64,000 bases of DNA from Archangium primigenium (GTDB lineage: Bacteria > Myxococcota > Myxococcia > Myxococcales > Myxococcaceae), in assembly GCF_016904885.1 (NCBI RefSeq), contig NZ_JADWYI010000001.1:8675224-8739223 (forward strand). Reading direction: 5' to 3'. The position numbers were made by a program, and so were the translations under genes. Positions within the stretch are counted from its first letter, which is position 1, and every line of letters begins with the position of its first letter. The notes beneath the pieces were generated by a model. The model worked only from the letters and a program-made list of their open reading frames with translations, did not search any database and was not told where the DNA came from. This document shows positions 33,563-42,610 of the stretch, piece by piece.

Positions 33563-36500
33563 ATGAGAAATCCCGACCCCTCGCCGCCCCCCTCATCCGG
33601 TGCAGGTCGCGCGATGCGCTCGAGCATCCCGGCGCTGCTGATCGCCGTCGCGATGAGCCTCACCTCGGGCGCCGTCCAGGCCCAGCCCGTGAGCAACGCG
33701 CCGCCCAAGCTGCGCTACGCCGAGGACCTGCGCGGCAACTTCGCGCTCGTCGGCAATACGCTCGCGCAGGACTGCCGCAAGACGACGCCCTTGCCCATCA
33801 CCGGCCGCATGCCGCCGGTGGAAACGTTCGTGCCGGGCGATCCGGCCTGCTACCAGCGCGACACGTCCCCGGACTTCTTCTGGACGTTGAATGACCCGGC
33901 CATGGAGACCACGGGGGCCACCACCCAGCCCGCCGCGCCCATCACCACCTCGAGCAAGGGCATCAACCCGCTGACGGCCTCGAGCCAGGCGGCGCTGTCG
34001 CTGCCCACGGGCGCCACGGTGGTCTACGCGCGGCTGTACTGGGCGGCCACCCGCTTCACCGCGGGCGCCGGCGACAAGGTCCAGGCGCCGGACCTCACCG
34101 CGCACCTGTCCCGGCCGGGCGTGGCCGGCTTCGAGATGGACCTCACCGCGGACGACTACGCCTTCCAGTACACGGCGGGCGGCGAGTACCAGTACCAGTC
34201 CACGGCGGACATCACCGACATCGTGAAGAACTACGGCGCGGGCCGCTATCAGATCAGCGACGTGCTGGCGGTGTCGTTGGACACCAGCGCGGGCGGCGGC
34301 GAGTACATCTTCGACGGCTGGTGGATGGCGGTGTTCTACGAGGTGCCGGGCGCCACCAAGCGCCACCTCAAGCTCTTCGACAGCATGCGCATCGTGGATG
34401 GGGCGCCGGGCACGTCCTTCACCCTGAGCGGCTTCTACGTGCCCACGTACGCGGTGGACGCCAAGCTGGGCGTCATCGCCTTCGAGGGCGACGACCCCGC
34501 GCCGGACATCAACGACACGTTCTCCTTCAACGGGAAGATCGTCAGCAACGACCTCAACCCGCCCAACAACTTCTTCAACAGCACGCGCTCGTGGAGCACC
34601 ACGAAGACGGGCGTGACCACGGACACGCCGCTGACCGGCCTGGACCCGGGCTCCGACGGCAAGTTCGATTCCTACCCCATCAGCAACCGCAACGACCGGC
34701 CGCAGCTCACCGGCACGCCGGGCAGCATGTCCGGCATCGACCTGGACGTGGTGGACGTCACGGTGGCCGCGGGCGACCACACCGCCACGGCGCTCGCCAA
34801 CACCTCGGGTGACCGCTTCTGGCTCGCGGGCTTCATCACCTCCATCACCACCCAGGCGCCCGACTTCACCAACACCCTCAAGACGGCCGAGAACCTCACG
34901 CGCAAGGACGGCACGGTGCGTCCGGGCGACCGCATCCGCTACACCATCACCACGCAGAACACGGGCGATGACCACTCCAAGGACACGGTGGTCAACGACA
35001 AGCTGCCCCCCCAGCTGGACTACGAGGCGGACTCGCTCGAGCTGCTCAGCGTGGCGCCCGGCGACAGCACACCGCTCGGCCAGCTCACCGACGCCAAGGG
35101 CGACGACGTGGGCCACTACGACACGGCCACGCGCACCATCACCGTGTACCTGGGCAAGGGCGCCACGCCCACCCGCGGCGGCACGCTCCGGGGCATCATC
35201 CAGCCGGGTGACGTGGGCGAGAGCACCAGCCTCACCTTCGTCGCGATCGTGAAGTCCGGCGTCTCGGGCATCGTCGAGAACCAGGCCATCATCACCGCCG
35301 GCGGCATGCTCGGCATCGATCCGGTGGACACGCCCTCGCAGAGCCCGGAGGGCTCGGGCCCCACCGACTTCGAGGTCGCCGAGGTTCCCCGGCCCGTCAT
35401 CAAGGTGCCGGCCAACGGCGCGCTCATCAACAACAAGCGCCCCGTGTACTCGGGCACCGCGCGGCCGGGCTACACGGTCATCGTGAAGGTGGATGGCACC
35501 GACCTGTGCACCACCACCGCCGACGCGGCGGGCAACTGGTCCTGCCCCACCCCCACGGGCCGCGCCGACCTGGCCCAGGGCGCCCACAATGTCACCGCCC
35601 AGGCGCGCAACGCCGCCGGTGTGACGAGCGACATCGTGCGCAACGACTTCACGGTGGACGCCATCGCCCCCTCGCCGCCCGTCATCACCGCGCCCACCTC
35701 GGGCCAGGTGTTCGACAAAACCCAGCGCCCCACCTTCGAGGGCACCGCCGAGCCCAACGCCCTGGTCACCGTGAGCGTGGACGGCCGGGTCATCGGCCGC
35801 ATCCGCGCCGACAGCTCGGGCAACTGGTTCCTCATCGCCCCCACGGCGCTGGCCGACGGCCCGCACACCGTGGGCGCCACGGCCAAGGACGCCGCGGGCA
35901 ACGAGAGCACCGCCACGAGCGTGCCCTTCAGCATCAGCGTCAACCCGCCCGACACGAAGATCACCAAGAACCCGCCGGCCAAGACGCTCGACCGCACGGC
36001 CACCTTCGAGTACGAGGGCATCCCGTCCGGTGGCATCCAGAGCTTCGAGTGCAGCCTGAATGGCGTCACCTTCACCACCTGCACCCCGACGCTCGTGTAC
36101 ACGAAGACGTACACGGACCTGCCGGATGGTCGGCACACCTTCCGCGTGCGCGCCCGCAACTACTCGGGCTTCGTGGACACCACGCCCGCCACCTACACGT
36201 GGCTCGTGGGCCTCGACAGCGACAACGACGGCATCCCCGACAGCATCGAGACCGCCACGGGCACCAACCCGAACGACGATGACACGGACGATGACGGCAT
36301 CCTCGATGGCAACGAGGACACGAACGCCAACGGCGTCGTGGACGGCGGCGAGACGGACCCCCGCCTCAAGGACACCGACGGGGACGGCATCCAGGACGGC
36401 ACCGAGATGGGCCTGACCGCGCCCCAGGGCACGGGCACCAACCTCGCCGTCTTCATCGCCGACCAGGATCCCTCCACCACCACGCTGCCGCTGGACGCCG

Positions 36501-39500
36501 ACACCGACAACGGCGGCGTGCCCGATGGCATCGAGGACCTCAATCACAACGGCCGCATCGACTCGGGCGAGACCGACCCGAACAACCCCGCGGACGACCT
36601 GACCGACAGCGACAACGACGGCATCCCCGACAGCGTCGAGATCGCCACGGGCACCAACCCGAACGACGATGACTCGGATGACGACGGCATCAAGGACGGC
36701 AACGAGGACAAGAACCACGACGGCAAGGTGGACGCGGACGAGACCGACCCGCGCAAGCGTGACACCGACGGCGACGGCCTCCAGGACGGCACCGAGCTGG
36801 GCCTGACCGCGCCCCAGGGCACGGGCACCAACCCCGCCGTCTTCATCGCCGACCTGGACCCCTCCACCACCACCAACCCGCTCGACCGCGACACCGACAA
36901 GGGTGGCGTGTGGGACGGCGTCGAGGACAAGAACCACAACGGCCGCATCGACGCGGGCGAGATCGACCCGAACAATCCCGCGGATGACGGCCTGATCGAC
37001 AGCGACGGCGACGGCCTGCCCGACGTCATCGAGAACGCCAACGGCACCGACCCGAACGACGACGACTCGGACGACGACGGCATCAAGGACGGCAACGAGG
37101 ACAAGAACCACGACGGCAAGGTGGACGCGGACGAGACCGACCCGCGCAACCGTGACACCGACGGCGACGGCATCCAGGACGGCACCGAGATTGGCCTGAC
37201 CGCGCCCCAGGGCACGGGCACCAACCCCGCCCTCTTCATCGCCGACCTGGACCCCTCGACCAAGACCAACCCGCTCGACAAGGACACCGACAAGGGTGGC
37301 GTGTGGGACGGCGTCGAGGACAAGAACCACAACGGCCGCATCGACGCGGGCGAGACCAACCCGAACAACGCCGCGGACGACGTGACGGTCGACAGCGATG
37401 GCGATGGCCTGCCCGACGTCATCGAGAACGCCAACGGCACGGATCCGAACGACGACGACTCGGACGACGACGGCATCAAGGACGGCAACGAGGACAAGAA
37501 CCACGACGGCAAGGTGGACGCGGGCGAGACCGATCCGCGCAACCGTGACACCGACGGCGACGGCATCCAGGACGGCACCGAGCTGGGCCTGAGCGCGCCC
37601 CAGGGCACGGGCACCAACCCCGCCCTCTTCGTCGCCGACCAGGACCCCTCCACCAAGACCAACCCGCTCGACAAGGACACCGACAAGGGTGGCGTGTGGG
37701 ACGGCGCCGAGGACCTGAACCACAACGGCCGCATCGACGCGGGCGAGACGGATCCCAACAACCCCGCGGATGACGACCCCACCAAGGACTCCGACGGCGA
37801 TGGCATCCCCGACGCCACCGAGGTCGCCAACGGCACCAACCCGAGCAGCGACGACACGGACAACGACGGCATCACCGACGGCAACGAGGACAAGAACCAC
37901 GACGGCAAGGTGGACCCGGGCGAGACGGATCCGCGCAAGCCCGACACCGACGGCGATGGCATCCAGGACGGCACCGAGATTGGCCTGACCGCGCCCCAGG
38001 GCACGGGCACCGACCTGTCCGTCTTCGTCCCCGACCAGGACCCCTCCACCCAGACCAACCCGCTGGATCCGGACACCGACAAGGGCGGCGTGCCGGACGG
38101 TGGCGAGGACCGGAACCACAACGGCCGCATCGACGCGGGCGAGACGGATCCCAACAACCCCGCGGACGATCAGCCCACCCCCGGTGGCGGCGTGGACTCG
38201 GACGGCGATGGCATCCCGGACAGCGTGGAGATCGCCAACGGCACGGATCCGAACAACGCGGACACCGACGGCGACGGCCTCAAGGACGGCGAGGAGGACA
38301 AGAACCAGAACGGCAAGGTGGACCCGGGTGAGAGCGATCCGCTCAAGGCCGACACCGACGGCGGCGGCGTGAACGACTACGACGAGGTGAAGAGCGGCAC
38401 CAACCCGCTGGATGGCCGCGACGACTACCTCATCGGTGGCCGGGGCTGCAGCAGCTCGGGCGGCGCTCCGCTCGCGTGGCTCACCACGGCGCTGCTCGCC
38501 GCGCCCTGGCTGCGCTCGCGGCGCTCCTCGCTCCGGGGGGCGCTGGCCAAGGGGGGCCTGCTCGGTCTCATGGGCGTGCTCGCGGCTCCGACCGCGCACG
38601 CCCAGGTGACGGCGGCACCCCTGTCCGAGTCCATCGACGCACAGCGCTACAAGCCCGGCCCGGGCATCAACGACATCCTGGGCGTGCACGGCGCCCGGGT
38701 GGGCCAGCACCTGGGATGGCACCTCGGGGCGTCGATCAACTACGCGAGCAACCCCCTGGGCATCTTCAACCCTCGCACGGACACCTTCGTCCACGAGATC
38801 GTGTCGGACCAGGCGACGCTCGACCTGATGGGCTCGCTGTCGCTGTGGGAGCGCTTCGAGCTGGGGGTGGCGGTGCCGCTCACCTACCAGGCCGGGCAGG
38901 CGGCCACCTCCGGCACGCCCTTCGCCACCGGGACGACGGGCTCGGGGCTCGGGGATTTGAGGCTCGTGCCCAAGGCGCACCTGGTGTCCGCGGGCGCCTT
39001 CGGCCTGGGCCTCGTGGTGCCCATCCACCTGCCCACCGCGGGAGGCGCGGACTACCGCGGCGGCGCGAGTGTCAGCGCCCGTCCCCAGCTCATCGCCGAG
39101 TGGGGGCGGGAGCCCGCGGGCTTCCGACTGGTGGCCAACCTGGGCGCCAACGTCCAGCGGGCCGCGCAGCTGCGCAACCTCGATGCGGGCACCGAGCTGA
39201 TGTACGCGCTGGGCGCCCAGCTGCCCTTCACCCAGAAGCTGGCGCTCCGGGCCAACCTGGCGGGCGCGTTCGCGCTCGGCGACAACGACTTCTCGGGGCG
39301 GCCCCTCGAGGTGCTCGCGGCGCTGCAGTACCGCTTCAATCCCGGACTGGCGGCCCACATCGGCGGCGGCCCGGGCATCACCCGCGGCTACGGCACGCCG
39401 GGCTTCCGCGTCTTCGCGGGGCTCGACTGGGGCAGGCCGGAGGGTGAGCCGGCCCGGGCCGAGACCACGCCGACTCCCGCGCCCGCGCCGGTCCCCGCCG

Positions 39501-40303
39501 GGCCGGTGGACTCGGACGGCGACGGCATCCCGGACGTGAAGGACAAGTGCCCCACGCAGCCCGAGGACAAGGACGGCTTCCAGGACGAGGACGGCTGCCC
39601 GGATCCGGACAACGACAAGGACGGCATCCCGGACACCAAGGACAAGTGCCCGCTGCAGCCCGAGACGGTCAACGGCTACCAGGACGAGGATGGGTGCCCG
39701 GACGAGGATCCCAACAAGGACTCGGACGGGGACGGCATCCCGGACGTGAAGGACAAGTGCCCGCTGGTGGCCGAGGACAAGGACGGCTTCCAGGACGAGG
39801 ACGGCTGCCCGGATCCGGACAACGATCAGGACGGCATCCCGGACGCGCAGGACCAGTGCCCGAACGAGCCGGAGACCATCAACGGCGTGAAGGACGAGGA
39901 CGGCTGCCCGGACGAGGGCAAGTCCAAGGTGCGCCTGGAAGGCAACCGCATCGTCATCCTGGACAAGGTGTACTTCGCCACGGCCAAGGACGTGATCCTT
40001 CCCAAGTCGTTCAACCTGCTCAAGCAGGTGGGCTCGGTGCTCCGGGCCAACCCGCAGATCGAGTTGCTGCGCGTGGAGGGCCACACGGATGACCAGGGCA
40101 ATGACGCGAGTAACCTGAACCTGTCCAAGCGCCGCGCGGGCACGGTGCGCCAGTTCCTCATCAAGGAGGGCATCGCGGCCGAGCGGCTCGAGGCGGAGGG
40201 CTACGGCGAGACCCGCCCCGTGGACACCAACAAGACGGCGCTCGGCCGGGAGAACAACCGGCGCGTCGAGTTCAACATCCTGAAGCTGGCGGGCCAGCAG
40301 TAG
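33563..40303 (+). CDS. Giant surface protein: adhesin half with MYXO-CTERM-like segment fused to OmpA-domain half
   Basis: This is about 2,246 aa (2,229 if the ATG at 33614 is used). Order: signal peptide (IPALLIAVAMSLTSGAVQA); a beta-rich domain to residue about 430; DUF11-like domain about 432-610; three Ig-like domains about 610-884; five thrombospondin-3-type tandem repeats of 130-136 aa plus a partial sixth, about 885-1620. Next is a MYXO-CTERM-like segment at 1629-1655: Gly-Cys-Ser, then a Leu/Ala-rich helix, then RSRRSS. A second signal-like stretch ends AHA before residue 1681. A barrel-like domain spans about 1681-1970, TSP3 repeats about 1983-2118, and a peptidoglycan-binding OmpA domain about 2120-2246 (VEGHTDDQGND, NNRRVEFNI). 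It looks like two envelope genes in one frame. Confidence 0.88.
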   Translation: MRNPDPSPPPSSGAGRAMRSSIPALLIAVAMSLTSGAVQAQPVSNAPPKLRYAEDLRGNFALVGNTLAQDCRKTTPLPITGRMPPVETFVPGDPACYQRDTSPDFFWTLNDPAMETTGATTQPAAPITTSSKGINPLTASSQAALSLPTGATVVYARLYWAATRFTAGAGDKVQAPDLTAHLSRPGVAGFEMDLTADDYAFQYTAGGEYQYQSTADITDIVKNYGAGRYQISDVLAVSLDTSAGGGEYIFDGWWMAVFYEVPGATKRHLKLFDSMRIVDGAPGTSFTLSGFYVPTYAVDAKLGVIAFEGDDPAPDINDTFSFNGKIVSNDLNPPNNFFNSTRSWSTTKTGVTTDTPLTGLDPGSDGKFDSYPISNRNDRPQLTGTPGSMSGIDLDVVDVTVAAGDHTATALANTSGDRFWLAGFITSITTQAPDFTNTLKTAENLTRKDGTVRPGDRIRYTITTQNTGDDHSKDTVVNDKLPPQLDYEADSLELLSVAPGDSTPLGQLTDAKGDDVGHYDTATRTITVYLGKGATPTRGGTLRGIIQPGDVGESTSLTFVAIVKSGVSGIVENQAIITAGGMLGIDPVDTPSQSPEGSGPTDFEVAEVPRPVIKVPANGALINNKRPVYSGTARPGYTVIVKVDGTDLCTTTADAAGNWSCPTPTGRADLAQGAHNVTAQARNAAGVTSDIVRNDFTVDAIAPSPPVITAPTSGQVFDKTQRPTFEGTAEPNALVTVSVDGRVIGRIRADSSGNWFLIAPTALADGPHTVGATAKDAAGNESTATSVPFSISVNPPDTKITKNPPAKTLDRTATFEYEGIPSGGIQSFECSLNGVTFTTCTPTLVYTKTYTDLPDGRHTFRVRARNYSGFVDTTPATYTWLVGLDSDNDGIPDSIETATGTNPNDDDTDDDGILDGNEDTNANGVVDGGETDPRLKDTDGDGIQDGTEMGLTAPQGTGTNLAVFIADQDPSTTTLPLDADTDNGGVPDGIEDLNHNGRIDSGETDPNNPADDLTDSDNDGIPDSVEIATGTNPNDDDSDDDGIKDGNEDKNHDGKVDADETDPRKRDTDGDGLQDGTELGLTAPQGTGTNPAVFIADLDPSTTTNPLDRDTDKGGVWDGVEDKNHNGRIDAGEIDPNNPADDGLIDSDGDGLPDVIENANGTDPNDDDSDDDGIKDGNEDKNHDGKVDADETDPRNRDTDGDGIQDGTEIGLTAPQGTGTNPALFIADLDPSTKTNPLDKDTDKGGVWDGVEDKNHNGRIDAGETNPNNAADDVTVDSDGDGLPDVIENANGTDPNDDDSDDDGIKDGNEDKNHDGKVDAGETDPRNRDTDGDGIQDGTELGLSAPQGTGTNPALFVADQDPSTKTNPLDKDTDKGGVWDGAEDLNHNGRIDAGETDPNNPADDDPTKDSDGDGIPDATEVANGTNPSSDDTDNDGITDGNEDKNHDGKVDPGETDPRKPDTDGDGIQDGTEIGLTAPQGTGTDLSVFVPDQDPSTQTNPLDPDTDKGGVPDGGEDRNHNGRIDAGETDPNNPADDQPTPGGGVDSDGDGIPDSVEIANGTDPNNADTDGDGLKDGEEDKNQNGKVDPGESDPLKADTDGGGVNDYDEVKSGTNPLDGRDDYLIGGRGCSSSGGAPLAWLTTALLAAPWLRSRRSSLRGALAKGGLLGLMGVLAAPTAHAQVTAAPLSESIDAQRYKPGPGINDILGVHGARVGQHLGWHLGASINYASNPLGIFNPRTDTFVHEIVSDQATLDLMGSLSLWERFELGVAVPLTYQAGQAATSGTPFATGTTGSGLGDLRLVPKAHLVSAGAFGLGLVVPIHLPTAGGADYRGGASVSARPQLIAEWGREPAGFRLVANLGANVQRAAQLRNLDAGTELMYALGAQLPFTQKLALRANLAGAFALGDNDFSGRPLEVLAALQYRFNPGLAAHIGGGPGITRGYGTPGFRVFAGLDWGRPEGEPARAETTPTPAPAPVPAGPVDSDGDGIPDVKDKCPTQPEDKDGFQDEDGCPDPDNDKDGIPDTKDKCPLQPETVNGYQDEDGCPDEDPNKDSDGDGIPDVKDKCPLVAEDKDGFQDEDGCPDPDNDQDGIPDAQDQCPNEPETINGVKDEDGCPDEGKSKVRLEGNRIVILDKVYFATAKDVILPKSFNLLKQVGSVLRANPQIELLRVEGHTDDQGNDASNLNLSKRRAGTVRQFLIKEGIAAERLEAEGYGETRPVDTNKTALGRENNRRVEFNILKLAGQQ
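36215..38424 (+). repeat. Tandem thrombospondin-3 coding repeats (about 393 bp period)
   Basis: Units begin with a D-S-D-x-D-G-x-P-D codon block at 36215, 36605, 36998, 37391, 37787 and 38195, so unit lengths are 390, 393, 393, 396 and 408 bp, all multiples of three. A sixth unit is partial. Each holds several Asp-rich calcium-binding TSP3 motifs, a GLTAPQGTGTN block and a NHNGRIDAGETDPNN block. DNA identity between units 2, 3 and 4 is very high, implying recent duplication or gene conversion. Confidence 0.92.
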
Positions 40304-40337
40304 GCCCGGGCCCGGCCCCTCACGAGCGGCTGGACAG

Positions 40338-40376
40338 GAACGGCGCGGGCAGGCACATGACCTGCTCGCGCCGTTC
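40338..40376 (+). terminator. Strong hairpin after the giant surface-protein gene
   Basis: A 16-nt arm (40338-40353, starting GAACGGCGCG) pairs with 40361-40376 (ending CGCGCCGTTC) with a single G-T wobble and a 7-nt loop. It lies 34 bp after the stop, without a T-tract. Confidence 0.65.
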
Positions 40377-40409
40377 GCGTTTCCGCCCCCCCTCGCCGAG
40401 GTAGACTCC

Positions 40410-41360
40410 ATGCCCGACCTGTCCCCCCGCATCGTGGCCTTGATCGTCCCCTTGCTCCTGGCGGCGGCCCCTCCGTCCGCCCCGTCCGCCGCCGCGCCGA
40501 AGGAGCCGGACGTCTTCACCGGCGTGGAGCGCGTGGTGGCCGTGGGCGACGTGCACGGCGACGTGGACGCGCTCAAGGACGTGCTGCGCATGGCGGGGCT
40601 CATCAACGCCAAGGGCAAGTGGACGGGCGGCAAGGCCCACCTGGTGCAGACGGGGGACATCCCGGACCGGGGTGACCACTCGCGCGCGGCCTTCGAGCTG
40701 CTCATGCGGCTGGAGAAGGAGGCGCTCGCCGCGGGGGGCCGGGTGCACGCGCTGCTCGGCAACCACGAGGTGATGAACATGCTCGGGGACCTGCGCTACG
40801 TGACGAGCGGCGAGCTGGCCTCGTTCGCGGACCAGACGCCCCAGGCGGACGCGGAGGGCCAGCCCAAGGGGCTCGCCGGCCACCGGGCGGCCTATGGCCC
40901 CGAGGGGCGCTACGGCCGGTGGCTGCGCACGCACGCCGCGGTGGTGCGCATCAACGACACGCTGTTCGTCCACGGCGGCGTGGCGCCCAGCGTGCCCGCC
41001 AAGACGCTGGGCGAGCTCAACGCGTGGGTGCGGCAGGACCTGACCCCGGGCAATGCCCCGGGCGGCGCGCGCGATCCCCAGGGGCCCTTGTGGTTCCGCG
41101 GCTACGCCCTGGGCGAGGACGGCGCGGAGCAGGCGCTCGATGGCGTGCTGGGACGCTTCGGGGCGCGGCGGATGGTGATGGGCCACACCACGGAGCGCGA
41201 GGGGAAGATCCGCGCGCGCTTCGGGGGCAAGGCGGTGCTCATCGACACGGGCCTGAGCACCGGCTACGGCCACCACCTGGCGGCGCTGGAGCTCAAGGGC
41301 GACACGCTCACGGCGCTCTACCCCGACGGCCGGGTGGAGCTCTCGCGCGGCACGCCCTGA
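40410..41360 (+). CDS. Secreted Shewanella-like metallophosphoesterase
   Basis: This 316-aa protein has an N-terminal signal (SPRIVALIVPLLLAAAPPSAPSA). The calcineurin-type motifs are in order: GDVHGD, GDIPDRGD, GNHEV, then VHGGVAP and GHTT near the C-terminus. The large insertion between GNHE and VHGG is typical of the Shewanella-like phosphatase group. It should use two metal ions to hydrolyse phosphoesters; the substrate is unknown. It converges on hemW with a 16-bp gap. Confidence 0.92.
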   Translation: MPDLSPRIVALIVPLLLAAAPPSAPSAAAPKEPDVFTGVERVVAVGDVHGDVDALKDVLRMAGLINAKGKWTGGKAHLVQTGDIPDRGDHSRAAFELLMRLEKEALAAGGRVHALLGNHEVMNMLGDLRYVTSGELASFADQTPQADAEGQPKGLAGHRAAYGPEGRYGRWLRTHAAVVRINDTLFVHGGVAPSVPAKTLGELNAWVRQDLTPGNAPGGARDPQGPLWFRGYALGEDGAEQALDGVLGRFGARRMVMGHTTEREGKIRARFGGKAVLIDTGLSTGYGHHLAALELKGDTLTALYPDGRVELSRGTP

Positions 41361-41376
41361 GCGGCCGGGCGCGGGC

Positions 41377-42606
41377 TCACAACAGCCGCGCGCAGATGGC
41401 GCTGTGCACGTCGGCGCCCGCGTCGGTGAGCACCAGCCGGGGGCCGTCCAGCCGGGCGAGGCCGTGCTTCACCAGCCGCGCCACCTCCGCGCGCCGGGGC
41501 TCCACGGCCTGGCCATAGCGCGTACACACCGCCTCCCAGTCCACGCCCGAGCGCAGCCGCAGGCCCATGGACAGGCGCTCCTCGAAGAGTTCCTCGGGGC
41601 CCAGGTCCTCCACGGTGGCCATGGTGGGCGTCTGGCCCTCCTCCACCGCGCGCAGGTACGCCCCCGAGCCCCGGGGATTCACGTAGCGCTGGCCCCGCGC
41701 GGGCGCCTCCCACGTGCCCTCGGTGAGCAGCATGCCGGTGGCGCCCACGCCCAGCGCGAGGTACTCGCCGCCGGTCCAGTACAGCGCGTTGTGGCGCGAG
41801 CCCAGGCCCGGTCGGGCATGGTTGGAGATCTCGTAGCGCGCGAGGCCCCCGGCGGCGTAGACGTCGCGCAGGGTCTGGGCCATCTCCACCACGGTCTCGT
41901 CCGGAGGCAGGACGAGGGTGCCCGCGTCCAGTTGCCGCGACAGGGGCGTGGCCACCGCCAGCACCTCGCGCTCCACGGTGAGCGCGTAGGTGGACAGGTG
42001 CTCGGGCGCGAGCGCCACGGCCTGGCGCGCATCCGCCTCCACCTGCGCGCGCGACTGGCCATGCACGCCGTAGATGAAGTCCATGGACACGAGGGGGAAG
42101 CCCGCCCGCCGGGCCATGTCGTACGCGGCCACGCCCTGGGGGCCGGTGTGCTCGCGGCCCAGGGCCTGGAGCGTCTCGGCCTGGAAGGACTGCATGCCCA
42201 GCGACAACCGGTTGACGCCCGCGGCGCGGTAGCCCGCGAAGCGCTCGGCGTCCGCGAGGCCCGGGTTGGCCTCCAGGGACACCTCCGCGTCCGGCGCCAC
42301 GCGCAGCCGCGCCGCGATGCCCTCCAGCACGTGCGCCACCCAGCGCGGGTGCCACAGGGACGGCGTGCCCCCGCCCAGGAAGATGGACTCCAGGGGCCGC
42401 TCGCGCAGCGCGGGCCAGACCGCCAGCCGCGCGTCGAGCTCGGTGAGCACCGCGCGCGCGTAGCGCTCCTCGGGCACCTCGCGCACCACCGCCACGGCGA
42501 AGTCGCAGTAGGGGCACTTCGCCACGCAGTACGGGAAGTGCACGTACAGCCCGAAGCGCGCCGCCGGGGTACCCGTGAGGGGGTCAGTCGGACCCGCGAA
42601 CCCCAT
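41377..42606 (-). CDS. hemW: HemW, radical-SAM heme chaperone
   Basis: This is a 409-aa protein. The radical-SAM Cys triad is C27, C31 and C34 (YCVAKCPYC). GGGTPS follows, and the HemW-type C-terminal domain carries SRHNALYWTGGEYLALGVGA, diagnostic relative to the related oxygen-independent coproporphyrinogen oxidase HemN. HemW carries heme to target proteins rather than oxidising coproporphyrinogen. The residue after the third Cys (CDF) fits HemW. It starts 4 nt after the coiled-coil gene stops on the same strand, so the two form an operon. Confidence 0.93.
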   Translation of the reverse strand: MGFAGPTDPLTGTPAARFGLYVHFPYCVAKCPYCDFAVAVVREVPEERYARAVLTELDARLAVWPALRERPLESIFLGGGTPSLWHPRWVAHVLEGIAARLRVAPDAEVSLEANPGLADAERFAGYRAAGVNRLSLGMQSFQAETLQALGREHTGPQGVAAYDMARRAGFPLVSMDFIYGVHGQSRAQVEADARQAVALAPEHLSTYALTVEREVLAVATPLSRQLDAGTLVLPPDETVVEMAQTLRDVYAAGGLARYEISNHARPGLGSRHNALYWTGGEYLALGVGATGMLLTEGTWEAPARGQRYVNPRGSGAYLRAVEEGQTPTMATVEDLGPEELFEERLSMGLRLRSGVDWEAVCTRYGQAVEPRRAEVARLVKHGLARLDGPRLVLTDAGADVHSAICARLL

Positions 42607-42610
42607 GCCG

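Noticed and set aside
36215-38424. Regularly spaced repeats considered as a CRISPR or satellite array.
   Set aside because: Period is about 393 bp, always a multiple of three, and the repeats translate to TSP3 calcium-binding motifs in one open frame.
33593-40780. A 2,395-codon open frame on the minus strand opposite the giant surface-protein gene.
   Set aside because: It mirrors the coding strand of a high-GC gene. Its product is repetitive Val/Arg/Gly-rich sequence with no domain, whereas the plus strand has clear OmpA, TSP3 and signal motifs.
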